Shown: positions 44,248-53,790, numbered from the stretch's first letter. The stretch: DNA of 64,000 nt from Sphingobacterium spiritivorum ATCC 33861 (GCF_000143765.1 NZ_GL379773.1:1-64000), one strand, 5' to 3'. Translations and numbers: made by a program. The notes: a model not told the origin generated them from the sequence alone.

Positions 44248-45744
44248 ATGGAAGAAAATAAAAAGAAAATTACAACTGCATCCGGTGCCCCTGTAGTAAA
44301 TTATGAAGACACAATGACAGCCGGCCCACGGGGCCCGGTTTTATTGCAGGATTACTTTCTGCATGAGAAATTGGCGCATTTTAACAGAGAGCGCATACCG
44401 GAAAGAATTGTGCACGCCAAAGGTTCGGGTGCTTATGGTACATTTACCGTGACCAATGATATTACGCAATATACACGTGCAAAATTTTTGAATGAGGTCG
44501 GTAAACAGACGAGATTATTTATTCGCTTTTCTACAGTCGGGGGCGAAAAAGGATCTGCTGATTCTGAGCGTGATCCCCGCGGATTTGCGGTTAAATTCTA
44601 TACAGAAGACGGAAATTATGATTTAGTAGGTAACAATACTCCTGTATTCTTTGTAAAGGATGCAAAAAAATTCCCTGACTTTATCCATACACAAAAACGT
44701 GATCCGTATACCAACTGTAAATCTCCGACAATGATGTGGGATTTCTGGTCCTTAAATCCGGAATCTTTGCATCAGGTTACTATTCTGATGTCAGATAGAG
44801 GAACACCTTACGGATACCGTCATATGCACGGGTTTGGAAGCCACACTTTCTCAATGATCAATGCCAATAATGAATTGGTTTATGTAAAATATCATTTCCG
44901 TACAGAGCAAGGCATCAAGAATCTGACCGATGCTGAAGCCGCCGACATGAGACGTGAAGATCCGGACTATGCACAGCGCGATCTGGTGGAAGCGATAGAC
45001 AGCGGTAACTTCCCGAAATGGAAACTATATATACAGGTCATGACTGTAGAGCAAACCAAAACATTCCGATGGAATCCTTTTGACCTGACAAAAGTATGGT
45101 CTCAGAAAGAATATCCGCTTATAGAAGTCGGTGTAATGGAGTTAAATGAAAATCCGGACAACTATTTTGCTCATGTGGAACAAGCTGCTTTTGCTCCGGC
45201 ACATGTGGTTGACGGTATCAGCTTTTCGCCGGATAAAATGCTGCAGGGACGAATCCTGTCGTATCCCGATGCTCAACGGTATCGCCTGGGAGGAAACTAC
45301 GAACAAATTCCGGTAAACAGATGTCCTTTTATGGTGACAAACTATCAAAGAGATGGACTGATGACGGTCAATGGAAACAGCGGATCAGACCCGAATTATT
45401 ACCCGAATAGTTTTGACGGTCATTATGAAGATCAAAGTTACAAAGAACCTGCAATCCAGTTAGACAGTACTATAGGTGATCATTATGATCGTAATGCTCC
45501 TGGAGAAGACGATCATTATACACAACCGGGAGATCTTTACAGACTGTTAGATGCTGAACAAAAACAGCATCTGATCAATAATATTGTGGGTGCAATGTCA
45601 GGTATTGAAGGGCCTAAAAAGATGGAAATCATCAACCGTCAATTGTGTCATTGGTTCAGAGCAGATATCAACCTTGGTATAGGAGTGGCACAGGGACTGG
45701 GATTAGATATGGCCGAATTGAGTAAACATATGCCACAGAAATAA
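44248..45744 (+). CDS. katA: Monofunctional heme catalase (small-subunit type)
   Basis: The 498-residue enzyme has distal His56 in [12 protein letters not shown], the catalytic Asn in [10 protein letters not shown] (129-130) and the heme-ligating Tyr339 in [14 protein letters not shown]. The length and the lack of a C-terminal flavodoxin-like extension place it with small-subunit catalases. It converts H2O2 to water and oxygen. It has no signal peptide, so it is cytosolic. It is monocistronic with its own promoter, inverted repeat and terminator. The gene next to it codes for a ferric-siderophore reductase, a common neighbourhood theme of iron and peroxide handling. Confidence 0.96.
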   Translation: MEENKKKITTASGAPVVNYEDTMTAGPRGPVLLQDYFLHEKLAHFNRERIPERIVHAKGSGAYGTFTVTNDITQYTRAKFLNEVGKQTRLFIRFSTVGGEKGSADSERDPRGFAVKFYTEDGNYDLVGNNTPVFFVKDAKKFPDFIHTQKRDPYTNCKSPTMMWDFWSLNPESLHQVTILMSDRGTPYGYRHMHGFGSHTFSMINANNELVYVKYHFRTEQGIKNLTDAEAADMRREDPDYAQRDLVEAIDSGNFPKWKLYIQVMTVEQTKTFRWNPFDLTKVWSQKEYPLIEVGVMELNENPDNYFAHVEQAAFAPAHVVDGISFSPDKMLQGRILSYPDAQRYRLGGNYEQIPVNRCPFMVTNYQRDGLMTVNGNSGSDPNYYPNSFDGHYEDQSYKEPAIQLDSTIGDHYDRNAPGEDDHYTQPGDLYRLLDAEQKQHLINNIVGAMSGIEGPKKMEIINRQLCHWFRADINLGIGVAQGLGLDMAELSKHMPQK

Positions 45745-45773
45745 GATGCAGCAAATCTCAATTGCATGCAATT

Positions 45774-45812
45774 GAAAAGGGCCCGGATTCGAAAGAAATC
45801 CGGGCCTTTTGT
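45774..45812. terminator. Terminator between katA and the siderophore-interacting gene
   Basis: AAAAGG(G)CCCGGAT and ATCCGGGCCTTTT pair with one bulged G, followed by a TTTTGTTTT run on the plus strand. A shorter T run on the minus strand could also stop the convergent gene. Confidence 0.85.
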
Positions 45813-45818
45813 TTTACA

Positions 45819-46652
45819 TTAATTGGATTGCTTACCGTAGCTTTCCTCATGTCGGTCTGCGGCAGACCCGTCTTCCGTCTGTCCTGCTTTCCAGTAGGAA
45901 TACGCATACAGTTCATCTTTGGTCCATTCCAGTTCTTTTCGGAAATAATTGCGCAGCTCTTTTACGGTACGGTATTCCGTTGCAACATAAGCGAATTTGC
46001 GCACGTCCTGTGGTATTTCAATACTCCTTGCAAAGGAAGCCAGATCACTGCTCTTTTCGGGATTTATATTGTGTAGCCAGTGGATGCGGTATGACGCATT
46101 AGTTTCAGGTTCGATTTCATCTTCTTTGCCATGTACTTCCAGAAGTACTTCTGCATGTGCATTAGCAGGCAGATCTTCCAGAATAGCGGATATAACCGGA
46201 ATAGCTGTTGCGTCTCCGATCAGAAAATACCAGTCTGCCTCTGCATAAAGAACAGAAGGATCCATATGCATCATAATACCCAGCAAATCTCCTTTTTGGG
46301 CGTGAATAGCCCATCTGGACGCGGGGCCAGCTTCTCCGTGTGCTACAAAATCGATCACCAGTTGTTTCTTTTCCACATCAATCGCCCGGTGGGTATACGT
46401 TCGTACAACCGGGGCTACTTCAGGGGCGGGATACAACCACTTTCCGGTCTCAAAATCAAATGTCGGAAAATGGATCTCATCGACTCCGGCAGGAGGAATT
46501 AAGATTTTGTTATTAACGCCTATTGTCGCATCTGCATATAAAGGAACGTCTTCTGATGTTAAAATAATCCGGATCAGATGGGGAGTCAAATAGATCTTTT
46601 CGACTACTCTGGCTTCAAACTGACCTGATTTACTTTTTGTCTTAGCTGCCAT
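45819..46652 (-). CDS. Siderophore-interacting protein (NAD(P)H-dependent ferric-siderophore reductase)
   Basis: The 277-residue protein has an N-terminal FAD-binding beta-barrel (about 10-130) with the signature RTYTHR (RxYTxR) near 95. The C-terminal NAD(P)-binding part (about 135-270) has WYFLIGDATAIPVISAILEDLP and FAYVATEYRTVKELRNYFR. The family (ViuB/SIP type) reduces Fe3+ in imported siderophores in the cytosol so that iron is released. No siderophore receptor is adjacent. A -7 box lies just upstream at 46670. Confidence 0.9.
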   Translation of the reverse strand: MAAKTKSKSGQFEARVVEKIYLTPHLIRIILTSEDVPLYADATIGVNNKILIPPAGVDEIHFPTFDFETGKWLYPAPEVAPVVRTYTHRAIDVEKKQLVIDFVAHGEAGPASRWAIHAQKGDLLGIMMHMDPSVLYAEADWYFLIGDATAIPVISAILEDLPANAHAEVLLEVHGKEDEIEPETNASYRIHWLHNINPEKSSDLASFARSIEIPQDVRKFAYVATEYRTVKELRNYFRKELEWTKDELYAYSYWKAGQTEDGSAADRHEESYGKQSN

Positions 46653-46669
46653 AAATTTATTGTTTTAAT

Positions 46670-46677
46670 CAAAAGTA
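46670..46677 (-). promoter_or_regulatory. Promoter -7 box of the siderophore-interacting gene
   Basis: The minus strand reads TACTTTTG, a full TAnnTTTG match 17 nt before the ATG. No good -33 TTTG is seen. Confidence 0.45.
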
Positions 46678-46736
46678 GCACATTATTTATAATTATTCTA
46701 AATAAGGTTGTTTTTATTTTCGATCGGTTTCAATCT

Positions 46737-46797
46737 TATCACAAACGAGCGCTATTACGACCAACCTCCTCAGCATCAGGAGTAATGTCTTGTGATA
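46737..46797 (+). ncRNA. Possible structured leader upstream of metZ
   Basis: TATCACAA (46737-46744) can pair with TTGTGATA (46790-46797). Inside, CTCCT (46766-46770) pairs with AGGAG (46778-46782), and ATTA with TAAT sits next to it, giving a nested three-part stem. Methionine genes often carry SAM-responsive leaders, but this does not match the S-box consensus as I know it. The structure might belong to an attenuator or only be a protein-binding repeat. Confidence 0.3.
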
Positions 46798-46850
46798 CTA
46801 AAAAAATAATAAATCTACCATTCAAGTAGAATATAAAAAAAACAATTATG

Positions 46851-46858
46851 TACATTTG
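46851..46858 (+). promoter_or_regulatory. Possible -7 box directly before metZ
   Basis: TACATTTG matches TAnnTTTG but ends 8 nt before the ATG and has no -33 partner. If used, the mRNA would lack the leader at 46737-46797. If not, transcription starts further upstream. Confidence 0.35.
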
Positions 46859-46865
46859 AACCATC

Positions 46866-48038
46866 ATGAATAAAGATCAATCTAAAATCATACGCGAACA
46901 AGCCGATCGTTCAGCACAACGTGAGCATTCGGTTCCTTTATACTTAACCTCAAGTTTCATTTTTGATAGTGCAGAGCAAGGAAGAGCTATCTTTGCAGAA
47001 GAAGAACAAGGAATGGTGTATTCCAGATATGCCAATCCTAATACTACCGAACTGATCAATAAAGTGTGCATTATGGAGCAGGCTGAAGCGGGTCTGGCTT
47101 TTTCCTCCGGAATGGCTGCCGTATTTGCTTCCTTTGCAGGCATTATAGAAAGCGGAGATCATATTGTTTCGTCCCGTGCGATATTCGGTTCTACACATCA
47201 ATTATTTACCCAGCTGTTTCCGAAATGGGGAGTAACGACTACATATGTCGATGCTGCTCATCCGGAAGAATGGGAAAAAGCAATACAACCTAACACCAAG
47301 ATTATCTTTCTGGAATCTCCCTCTAATCCGGGTCTGGAATTGGTTGATCTGGAATGGCTGGGCAAATTCAAGGAAAAATATCCGAATATCATTTTGTCAA
47401 TAGACAACTGTTTTGCAACACCTTATCTTCAAAAACCAATTTTATACGGTTTTGATCTGGTCATCCACTCTGCAACCAAATATATGGACGGTCAGGGGCG
47501 TGTTCTTGGAGGAATTGTGGTCGGAAAGCAGGAACTAATTGATAAACTAATGTTCTTTATCCGCCATACCGGTCCTGCATTATCACCGTTTAATGCATGG
47601 GTAATTTCCAAAAGTCTGGATACCCTTGGGTTACGTATGGACAGACACAGCAGTAATGCGCTCGCATTGGCGGAAGCTCTGGAGCATCATGCGGAAATAG
47701 AGGATGTGAAATATCCTTTTCTTCCTTCTCATCCACAATATGAACTGGCGAAGAAACAGATGAAAGCCGGAGGCGGGATTGTGACATTTGTCGTAAAAGG
47801 CGGCTTCGAAAGAGCAAAAGCTTTTGTGGATCAGCTGGAAATGATTTTGTACACTTCCAATCTTGGAGATTCACGCTCCATTGCTACACATCCGGCATCA
47901 ACGACGCATTCCAAACTAACCGAAGAAGAAAGACTCAATCTTGGAATCCGGCCGGGAAGCATACGCCTTTCGGTGGGTCTTGAAGATAAAGAGGACATCA
48001 TCGGAGATATCCTGCAAGCATTAGATAAAACCAAATAA
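46866..48038 (+). CDS. metZ: O-succinylhomoserine sulfhydrylase (Cys/Met metabolism PLP enzyme)
   Basis: This 390-residue fold-type-I PLP enzyme of the gamma-family has the Schiff-base Lys205 in SATKYMDGQGRVLGG, Asp180 in LSIDNCFATP, and SSGMAAVFASF for phosphate binding. The string KYMDGQGRVLGG and the C-terminal SIRLSVGLED fit the sulfhydrylase MetZ better than MetB or MetC. It makes homocysteine from O-succinyl- or O-acetylhomoserine and sulfide. No other methionine gene lies next to it. It shares a bidirectional terminator with the convergent tpx. Confidence 0.87.
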   Translation: MNKDQSKIIREQADRSAQREHSVPLYLTSSFIFDSAEQGRAIFAEEEQGMVYSRYANPNTTELINKVCIMEQAEAGLAFSSGMAAVFASFAGIIESGDHIVSSRAIFGSTHQLFTQLFPKWGVTTTYVDAAHPEEWEKAIQPNTKIIFLESPSNPGLELVDLEWLGKFKEKYPNIILSIDNCFATPYLQKPILYGFDLVIHSATKYMDGQGRVLGGIVVGKQELIDKLMFFIRHTGPALSPFNAWVISKSLDTLGLRMDRHSSNALALAEALEHHAEIEDVKYPFLPSHPQYELAKKQMKAGGGIVTFVVKGGFERAKAFVDQLEMILYTSNLGDSRSIATHPASTTHSKLTEEERLNLGIRPGSIRLSVGLEDKEDIIGDILQALDKTK

Positions 48039-48072
48039 CATAAGAAAGGCCGCAAATGCGGCCTTTCTTATG
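48039..48072. terminator. Bidirectional terminator between metZ and tpx
   Basis: Perfect 15-bp arms CATAAGAAAGGCCGC and complement surround AAAT. The stem is directly after the metZ stop and 14 bp after the tpx stop. Confidence 0.9.
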
Positions 48073-48085
48073 TTATTTGATCTGT

Positions 48086-48586
48086 TTATTTTAATGTTGC
48101 CAAAGCAGCATCATAATCAGGTTCGTTTACAATTTCGGAAACCTGCTCTTCATACACGACCTTTCCTTCTTCATCCAGTACAATCACCACACGGCTCAAT
48201 AATCCTGCTAAAGGTCCGTCCGTAAGTCTCAACTGATAAGCATCAGAAAACGAAGAGTCTTTGTATTCCGAAAGCGTCAGAACGTTACTGATTCCTTCTG
48301 CAGCGCAAAAACGCCCCTGTGCAAAAGGTAAATCTTTGGAGATACACAATACGGTCGTATTATCCAGATCCGCAGCTGCTTTATTAAAAGCACGGACTGA
48401 AGCAGCACAGGTACCTGTGTCAATGCTGGGGAAAATGTTTAAAACCACTCTTTTTCCTTTAAAATCAGTAAGTGATTTATCAGAAAGATCTCCTGCAGTC
48501 AATTTAAAATCAGGAGCTTGTGAACCAACTTTCGGAAGGTCACCTTGTGTATGTACATCACTTCCTTTGAATGTAATTGTAGCCAT
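48086..48586 (-). CDS. tpx: Thiol peroxidase (Tpx)
   Basis: The 166-residue cytosolic peroxiredoxin has peroxidatic Cys60 in [14 protein letters not shown] and resolving Cys94 in GRFCAAEGI, a spacing of 34 residues as in the Tpx class. The opening [24 protein letters not shown] is the usual one. It reduces lipid and organic hydroperoxides using thioredoxin. With catalase and Bcp it makes the third peroxide-removing enzyme in the window. Confidence 0.95.
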   Translation of the reverse strand: MATITFKGSDVHTQGDLPKVGSQAPDFKLTAGDLSDKSLTDFKGKRVVLNIFPSIDTGTCAASVRAFNKAAADLDNTTVLCISKDLPFAQGRFCAAEGISNVLTLSEYKDSSFSDAYQLRLTDGPLAGLLSRVVIVLDEEGKVVYEEQVSEIVNEPDYDAALATLK

Positions 48587-48749
48587 AAATTATTGTCTTA
48601 ATATATTATTTGATACGCTTTACTTAATAGTACTAAAGATACGACCAATAAAAATATTACACAAGATTTATTATTTTTCGCCAAAAATTTATTATGTTAG
48701 CATTGTATTTTTACTATGCAAGGAAAAGTACTAACCAAATTATACAGGT

Positions 48750-49973
48750 ATGAAGAAATTATTATTCGCTTTGCTCTGTGCTTCCCCTTCCTTACTATGG
48801 GCACAGGGATCTCAGGTAAACCTACAAAGTCCAAAATCTGTCGGTATGGGTGGAGCTGGCTCGGCTTATTTTATTGATGAAGCCTCCATCTTTTACAGTC
48901 CTGGAGCATTGGCAAAAATGGATCATAATGCAGTAATGGTAGCCGGAAATGCAGTGATGTATAAATCTGCTTTTCGCGAATCCGGGAGTTCGGTTGTCAA
49001 TCACACCAAGTCTCAGATATCACCTCCTTTCTCACTTTTTGCAGCATTCGGTCCTAAAAACTCCTGGTGGAAAGCCGGTATCGGTGTATATACTCCCTAT
49101 GGAGGCGGTGTAGACTGGGGTACAGAATGGGCCGGAAGATTTAGTCTTGTCAGCCTTTCCTTAAGAGCTATTTATATACAGCCTACTTTAAGTTTTAAAC
49201 TGACCGACAACTTCAGTATCGGAGGGGGATTTGTGTACAACATTGGAAGTGTGGATTTGGAAAACTCTGTTCCTGTATTCTTTCCTGACGGAAGACCGGG
49301 ATTAGCCACCCTGAAAGGTACAGGCACAGGTACCGGATATAATGTAGGTGTGCATTACAACCTTGAAGATGATTTTGCGATCTCTCTGAGTTACCGCTCT
49401 AAAGTCGTTACCAAATTAAAAGACGGAGATGCCCTGTTTGATGTACCTGAATCTGTAAGAAGCTCATTCCCTGAAGGCAATACGTTTACTTCTGAACTAC
49501 CACTTCCTTCAACTTTTGCACTGGGTATAGCATTCCCGTTGTCTGAAAAAGTCAAAGTGGCTGTAGACGGTACATTAATCGGTTATTCGATCTACAAAGA
49601 GCTTAATTTCGATTATAAAGAGAATACTGCTGCTCTGCAGGATACCCGTTCAGCCAAAAATTATGTAAATGCAGGTTCTGTAAAAGCAGGACTTGAGTAT
49701 CTGGCATCTGAAAAATTGCAGTTACGTGTAGGTGGTGGCTATATGGCAACCCCTGTACAGGCAAATTATGTATATCCGGAGACACCTGACAATACCCGTT
49801 ACCTGATCTCAGGAGGATTCACATTTCATCCATCCAAGAAATTTGATGTAACAGGTTCTTTTGCTTATCAACGTATTATGCCGAGAGAAGCAAATAATGT
49901 GGAGAGTCATTTGTCCGGAACCTATAAAACTAACATTTTCGCTCCCGGGGTTTCCGTAAGCTATAAATGGTAA
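48750..49973 (+). CDS. Outer-membrane transport protein, OmpP1/FadL/TodX family
   Basis: The 407-residue protein has a signal peptide (1-19, before QGSQV). NLQSPKSVGMGGAGSAYFIDEASIFYSPGALA is the family opening: a hatch segment with Gly-rich turns and the NPA-like motif, here SPGAL. A 14-strand barrel follows and ends in VSVSYKW, with an aromatic terminal residue. The family carries hydrophobic compounds such as fatty acids across the outer membrane. It is followed after 28 bp by an SGNH hydrolase lipoprotein, with which it is probably co-transcribed; together they could serve ester or lipid uptake (inference). Confidence 0.9.
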   Translation: MKKLLFALLCASPSLLWAQGSQVNLQSPKSVGMGGAGSAYFIDEASIFYSPGALAKMDHNAVMVAGNAVMYKSAFRESGSSVVNHTKSQISPPFSLFAAFGPKNSWWKAGIGVYTPYGGGVDWGTEWAGRFSLVSLSLRAIYIQPTLSFKLTDNFSIGGGFVYNIGSVDLENSVPVFFPDGRPGLATLKGTGTGTGYNVGVHYNLEDDFAISLSYRSKVVTKLKDGDALFDVPESVRSSFPEGNTFTSELPLPSTFALGIAFPLSEKVKVAVDGTLIGYSIYKELNFDYKENTAALQDTRSAKNYVNAGSVKAGLEYLASEKLQLRVGGGYMATPVQANYVYPETPDNTRYLISGGFTFHPSKKFDVTGSFAYQRIMPREANNVESHLSGTYKTNIFAPGVSVSYKW

Positions 49974-50001
49974 TTTTTTCAAACGCTAAAAAGAATACGT
50001 C

Positions 50002-51318
50002 ATGAAAAGAAATAAACTATATGTAGGGTTAGCATTACTGGTTCTGGGAGTAGCTTCCTGTAAACCGGAGATCAAAGACTTTACACCTGCCGCAGGTGGC
50101 ACAGCAAACTTTAGTAAATATATAGCCGTTGGTAATTCACTGACATCTGGTTTTGCAGATGGCGGACTATACCGGGAAGGCCAGCAAGTGGCATTTACCA
50201 ACCTGATGGCTCAACAATTTAAACAAGTTGGCGGTGGGGAATTTACCACACCTTTATTCAGTGAAGCACAAGCCAACGGATCCGGTTATATTCAGTTAGA
50301 ATCGCTTGTAAACGGTCAGCCTGTGATGAAACAGATCACAGAAAACCTGGCTTATCGTTCTGCAAGCCCTAAGTTATTAACCAAGTATACAGATCCTATT
50401 CAGAATCTCGGCGTACCGGGTATGCGTCTGGATCTCGCTTTTGTACCACAATTCAGTTCGCTGAACATGTATTTCGAACGCTTGTTACCGGATGATCAGG
50501 TTGGCAAAAAAACATACTTTACCTATGCCACAGAGCATGATCATACATTCTTCAGCTTTTGGCTTGGAAATAATGATGCACTTGGATATGCAACAAACGG
50601 TGCGGTATACAACCCGCTTGACCCGACAACAAAACTAACGGATCTGGCAACCTTCACCGGTGCATACCAGAATTTTATAAATGGATTGACAGCCAAAGGT
50701 TCTCAGGGTGTCGTAGCTACTATCCCGGATGTAACCGCTGTACCTTTCTTTACAACAGTTACCAGAGCGGCTCTTTTAGCGGCAGCGAATGCAGCAGCTA
50801 AAGCGGCAAATCCAAATGCACCGGAGATTAAGGATATCTATATTGCAACCAAAACAACTCCAAGAGCTGCTACTGATAAGGATTACTTTGTTCTCCCTTT
50901 TTCTTCAGCAGGATTATTAGGCAAACCAAACGGTGCTAATATCCCATATGGTCTGCACCCGGCAAATCCTGTAGCAGACAATTTTGTATTGGATGAAGCA
51001 GAAGCAGCACAGGTCGTAACCCGTATCAATGAATTTAATGCAGCTATCAAGTCTATCGCAACAGCAAAAGGTCTTGCGGTAGCAGATGTGAATGCATTTT
51101 TAACTTCTGTAAAAAATGGTATCCGCATCAACGGCCTGGCTGTAAGCAATAAGTTTATTACAGGAAATGCTTTTTCACTGGATGGTATCCACCTGACTCC
51201 TATCGGAAATGCAATCGTAGCCAATGTATTTATCGATGCTATCAACAGCAAATATGGATCATCTGTCTCAAAAGTAGATGTATCACAATTCAGAGGAGTG
51301 AAACTTCCTGAAAAATAG
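50002..51318 (+). CDS. SGNH/GDSL-type hydrolase lipoprotein
   Basis: The 438-residue protein has lipobox GVASC with Cys20. Block I reads VGNSLTSGF with the nucleophile Ser46; the usual GDS is GNS here. Block III is FWLGNNDALGY, and block V DGIHLTP supplies Asp394 and His397. The set of catalytic residues is complete despite the Asp-to-Asn change next to Ser. A large middle segment (about 215-380) exceeds the usual SGNH length and holds an Ala-rich stretch. It should be an esterase or lipase anchored in the outer membrane. It ends with a strong terminator. Confidence 0.88.
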   Translation: MKRNKLYVGLALLVLGVASCKPEIKDFTPAAGGTANFSKYIAVGNSLTSGFADGGLYREGQQVAFTNLMAQQFKQVGGGEFTTPLFSEAQANGSGYIQLESLVNGQPVMKQITENLAYRSASPKLLTKYTDPIQNLGVPGMRLDLAFVPQFSSLNMYFERLLPDDQVGKKTYFTYATEHDHTFFSFWLGNNDALGYATNGAVYNPLDPTTKLTDLATFTGAYQNFINGLTAKGSQGVVATIPDVTAVPFFTTVTRAALLAAANAAAKAANPNAPEIKDIYIATKTTPRAATDKDYFVLPFSSAGLLGKPNGANIPYGLHPANPVADNFVLDEAEAAQVVTRINEFNAAIKSIATAKGLAVADVNAFLTSVKNGIRINGLAVSNKFITGNAFSLDGIHLTPIGNAIVANVFIDAINSKYGSSVSKVDVSQFRGVKLPEK

Positions 51319-51338
51319 ATCTTAAAACGAATCTTTAC

Positions 51339-51367
51339 AAAGCCGTCCCGAAATTCGGGACGGCTTT
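51339..51367 (+). terminator. Terminator after the SGNH hydrolase gene
   Basis: AAAGCCGTCCCGAA and TTCGGGACGGCTTT form a near-perfect stem followed by T residues on the plus strand, 20 bp after the stop. Confidence 0.93.
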
Positions 51368-51389
51368 TTTATTATCCATAAAGTTTAGC

Positions 51390-51397
51390 TAAATTTG
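51390..51397 (+). promoter_or_regulatory. Promoter -7 box of the OsmC-family gene
   Basis: TAAATTTG is a full TAnnTTTG match. TTTT 20 nt upstream, within the terminator tail, could be the -33. Transcription would start near 51403, downstream of an upstream TTG codon (51395), which supports translation from the ATG at 51416. Confidence 0.55.
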
Positions 51398-51415
51398 TAT
51401 CTAAGGAGAAGAAAG

Positions 51416-51832
51416 ATGAAAGTATCATTAAATCGGGTAAATAAAGCTGTTCACTTTGAAGCAAACAGTGAACTTTCAGATGTAAAAGTTCACATTGACG
51501 GGTCTAAAGAAATCGGTGGTGAAGGCAAGGGTGTAAGACCAATGGAATTGGTATTGATGGCCTTAGGGTCCTGCAGTGTGTTTGATCTGGTAAGCATTCT
51601 GAATAAACAACGTCAGGAAATCGAAGATATACATGTTGATGTTGAAGGTAAACGTCGTGAACAGATTCCCAATATTTTTACAGATATTCATATCAGTTTT
51701 ACGCTGAAAGGTAATATTGATGAAGTAAAGGCTCAAAAAGCAGCTGAACTGGCCGTCAAAAAATACTGTTCCGTACATGATATGTTAGCAGCAGGAGGCG
51801 TGAATATCACCTATAGCATTAAGATCAATTAA
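51416..51832 (+). CDS. OsmC/Ohr-family protein
   Basis: The start is the ATG at 51416: it follows a purine-rich AAGGAG stretch, and the -7 box at 51390 excludes earlier starts. The 138-residue protein has the two conserved cysteines of the family in ALGSCSVFD and KKYCSVHDML. The first lies at the start of the long central helix. These proteins are cytosolic thiol peroxidases for organic hydroperoxides or related detoxifying proteins. The exact substrate class (OsmC, Ohr or YhfA-like) cannot be settled; the GxGxGVRPMEL opening favours the YhfA/OsmC-like group. Confidence 0.88.
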   Translation: MKVSLNRVNKAVHFEANSELSDVKVHIDGSKEIGGEGKGVRPMELVLMALGSCSVFDLVSILNKQRQEIEDIHVDVEGKRREQIPNIFTDIHISFTLKGNIDEVKAQKAAELAVKKYCSVHDMLAAGGVNITYSIKIN

Positions 51833-52093
51833 GGTCGGTCTCCGATTTTTGAGAAAGCCACAGAGATATAAAGTGTGATGAAAACTATAGTTTTTAGCCC
51901 CTCAATGAAATAGCACTACTACATATTCCCTCGCCTTAAAAAAGGCGAGGGTTAGGTTTCTTAAATTCAACGGTATTAGCCGAAAACTCAAACGAAAGAT
52001 TAGCACTAAGATAACCGACAACTTCAAACTCTCTCCCGATAAACCGGGATCTCTCCTTGTTGATGTCAACAGTAAGATGTATTCAGTTTTAGG
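51833..52093. other. Noncoding gap with hairpins
   Basis: There is no supported gene. A perfect hairpin CCCTCGCCTT/AAGGCGAGGG stands at 51928-51951, 95 bp after the OsmC stop. It could end that transcript, though no good T tract follows. A small TCCCG/CGGGA stem lies near 52034-52049. Confidence 0.5.
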
Positions 52094-52597
52094 TTAATCA
52101 GGCGTATTGATCAATTGTTTCAATATATCTTTTGTACTTTTTAAGTCTTTGTTTGTTCCAAAATAAACATTATCTATTCTCCAGGTCTCTTTCTTAATCA
52201 GTACGACCTCATCTTTCCAGCTTTCCTTATAACCTGTATTTGCAAACTGTACTACTACAAATGCACTGTCACCTTTGACCTTTATTGTGTCAATCTGAAA
52301 CGTATCCTGTCCTTCATACACGCTTGTAAAAATATCTCCTTCTATCATCAAGGGTTTATCGTCTGGATGATCACTCTTGGCGACTTTCTCCGCATCATCT
52401 TTCTCGCGGGCTATCGCTTTGCCAATCAAAGAATCAAGATCAGGGCTAATCAGTTTACGATCGACAGCTCCGTAACGAACTTTCTTATTAAAAAAATCAC
52501 TTATACTCTTCCGGATTTCAGCGTCTTCATTTTTGCTACAGCTTATTAAAAAGACAGCACACAGACAGATGACCAATGTAAAGACAGATTTTTTCAT
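52094..52597 (-). CDS. Small lipoprotein of unknown function
   Basis: The 167-residue protein has lipobox LISC with Cys20. The mature part opens with a charged helix (NEDAEIRKSISDFFNKK) and continues as alpha/beta with VKGDSAFVVVQFANTGYKESW and IKKETWRIDNVYF. This resembles the cystatin/NTF2-like DUF3828 or DUF4878 type, but I cannot assign a family firmly. It lies 22 bp downstream of the membrane-protein gene and is probably in the same transcript. Confidence 0.7.
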   Translation of the reverse strand: MKKSVFTLVICLCAVFLISCSKNEDAEIRKSISDFFNKKVRYGAVDRKLISPDLDSLIGKAIAREKDDAEKVAKSDHPDDKPLMIEGDIFTSVYEGQDTFQIDTIKVKGDSAFVVVQFANTGYKESWKDEVVLIKKETWRIDNVYFGTNKDLKSTKDILKQLINTPD

Positions 52598-52619
52598 GAC
52601 TTAACTTATTACGTGAATA

Positions 52620-53669
52620 CTATTTCCCATTCTCCCGTTTTTTCCAGATCCGTTCGGCCCAGCGACCAACAAACCAAAAGGACACAGCCAGGATCAAAAA
52701 GAAAATAGTACGATTAATATTATCCCACAAATACTCCACAAACCGGGTATACAGGTTAAGAATAAAGAATACAAAACCAATCTCTCTGGTTACATTATCT
52801 TTGGTCTTCAGTCCGTAAACCACCAGTCCTGCTGATACTAATGTGGATAACAGTCCCCAATAAAAAATATGGAACTGTCTTACACGTGTCCAGGCTTCAA
52901 AGTCGCTGTAGTTTCCAAAGATGGAAAGACACCAGAGAGCAATCATTGTATACAACAACCCAATCACATAAGAAGTCGATTGAAATTCAACCAGTTTCTT
53001 AAAACGAGGCTGTACAAAAATTGCAAATGCTGTCACCAGCACTCCAAAAATAGTAAACCGCAACGGGTAATTCATCCCCCAGAACCTGAATCCCCAGTCA
53101 CTATGATAGGCTGTTTCTGTGGCAAACCATATTCCCAGACTGATCAGTGTAAATGTCCAGATCAATTTGGAATCCAATTTGACAGCCAGAATACCGTAAA
53201 TAGCTACAGATAATAAAAAAAGCAAGGAGAAATGCAGTTCGTTTCTATCCAGTACCTGCCCCAGAAATCCTATACTGGTAGCTGTTGAAAAAGCTCCGGC
53301 CAGCATTAATGTCTCGTTGGAAAATGTTTTTTCAGGGAACTTTTCTTTATTCCTGAATCCGAGAAAATAAAACAACACTGCAAGTGCGGCAAAGAATATA
53401 AAAAACACGATATTCGGAGCTTCGTAAAACCGTTTTACAAAGTCAAGAAAAGTATCATCTACAAATAAAGAGAGAACAGAAAACACCAGAGAAGCCAGTG
53501 CAATCCAGAAAGCATATTTGGCCAGCATTCCCCACTCAAAATTCTTAACTTCCATCGAATTCCGAAGTTCTTCCGCTACCTGTTCATTCACGTATCCATG
53601 CTTCTGCCAATGGGTGATAGCAGAATCCAACGTCTCCTTTTCCTGCTTGCTTACGTCAATTTTTTCCAA
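52620..53669 (-). CDS. Polytopic membrane protein, DUF2157-like
   Basis: The 349-residue protein has a cytoplasmic N-terminus of about 48 residues (helical, with ITHWQKHGYV and EELRNSMEV) followed by about ten hydrophobic segments. The N-terminal helix plus multi-helix layout resembles DUF2157 proteins. No enzymatic motif is visible and the function is unknown. The C-terminus is strongly basic (RIWKKRENGK), in line with a cytoplasmic end. The gene is divergent from uvrA. Confidence 0.7.
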   Translation of the reverse strand: MEKIDVSKQEKETLDSAITHWQKHGYVNEQVAEELRNSMEVKNFEWGMLAKYAFWIALASLVFSVLSLFVDDTFLDFVKRFYEAPNIVFFIFFAALAVLFYFLGFRNKEKFPEKTFSNETLMLAGAFSTATSIGFLGQVLDRNELHFSLLFLLSVAIYGILAVKLDSKLIWTFTLISLGIWFATETAYHSDWGFRFWGMNYPLRFTIFGVLVTAFAIFVQPRFKKLVEFQSTSYVIGLLYTMIALWCLSIFGNYSDFEAWTRVRQFHIFYWGLLSTLVSAGLVVYGLKTKDNVTREIGFVFFILNLYTRFVEYLWDNINRTIFFLILAVSFWFVGRWAERIWKKRENGK

Positions 53670-53790
53670 TAGAGTAGTTTTTTAAAGAAACAAAATACAA
53701 AGATTAATCCAACTTATCAAAAGCATCATTTTAAAATCAAATTTCACGACTTCTTTACCATCAGGTCAATCATAATCTTTTAAAATTCTG

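Noticed and set aside
46737..46797. S-box (SAM-I) riboswitch before metZ
   Set aside because: The core SAM-I words are not found. Only generic nested pairing is present, so it is listed as an unnamed structured leader at low confidence.
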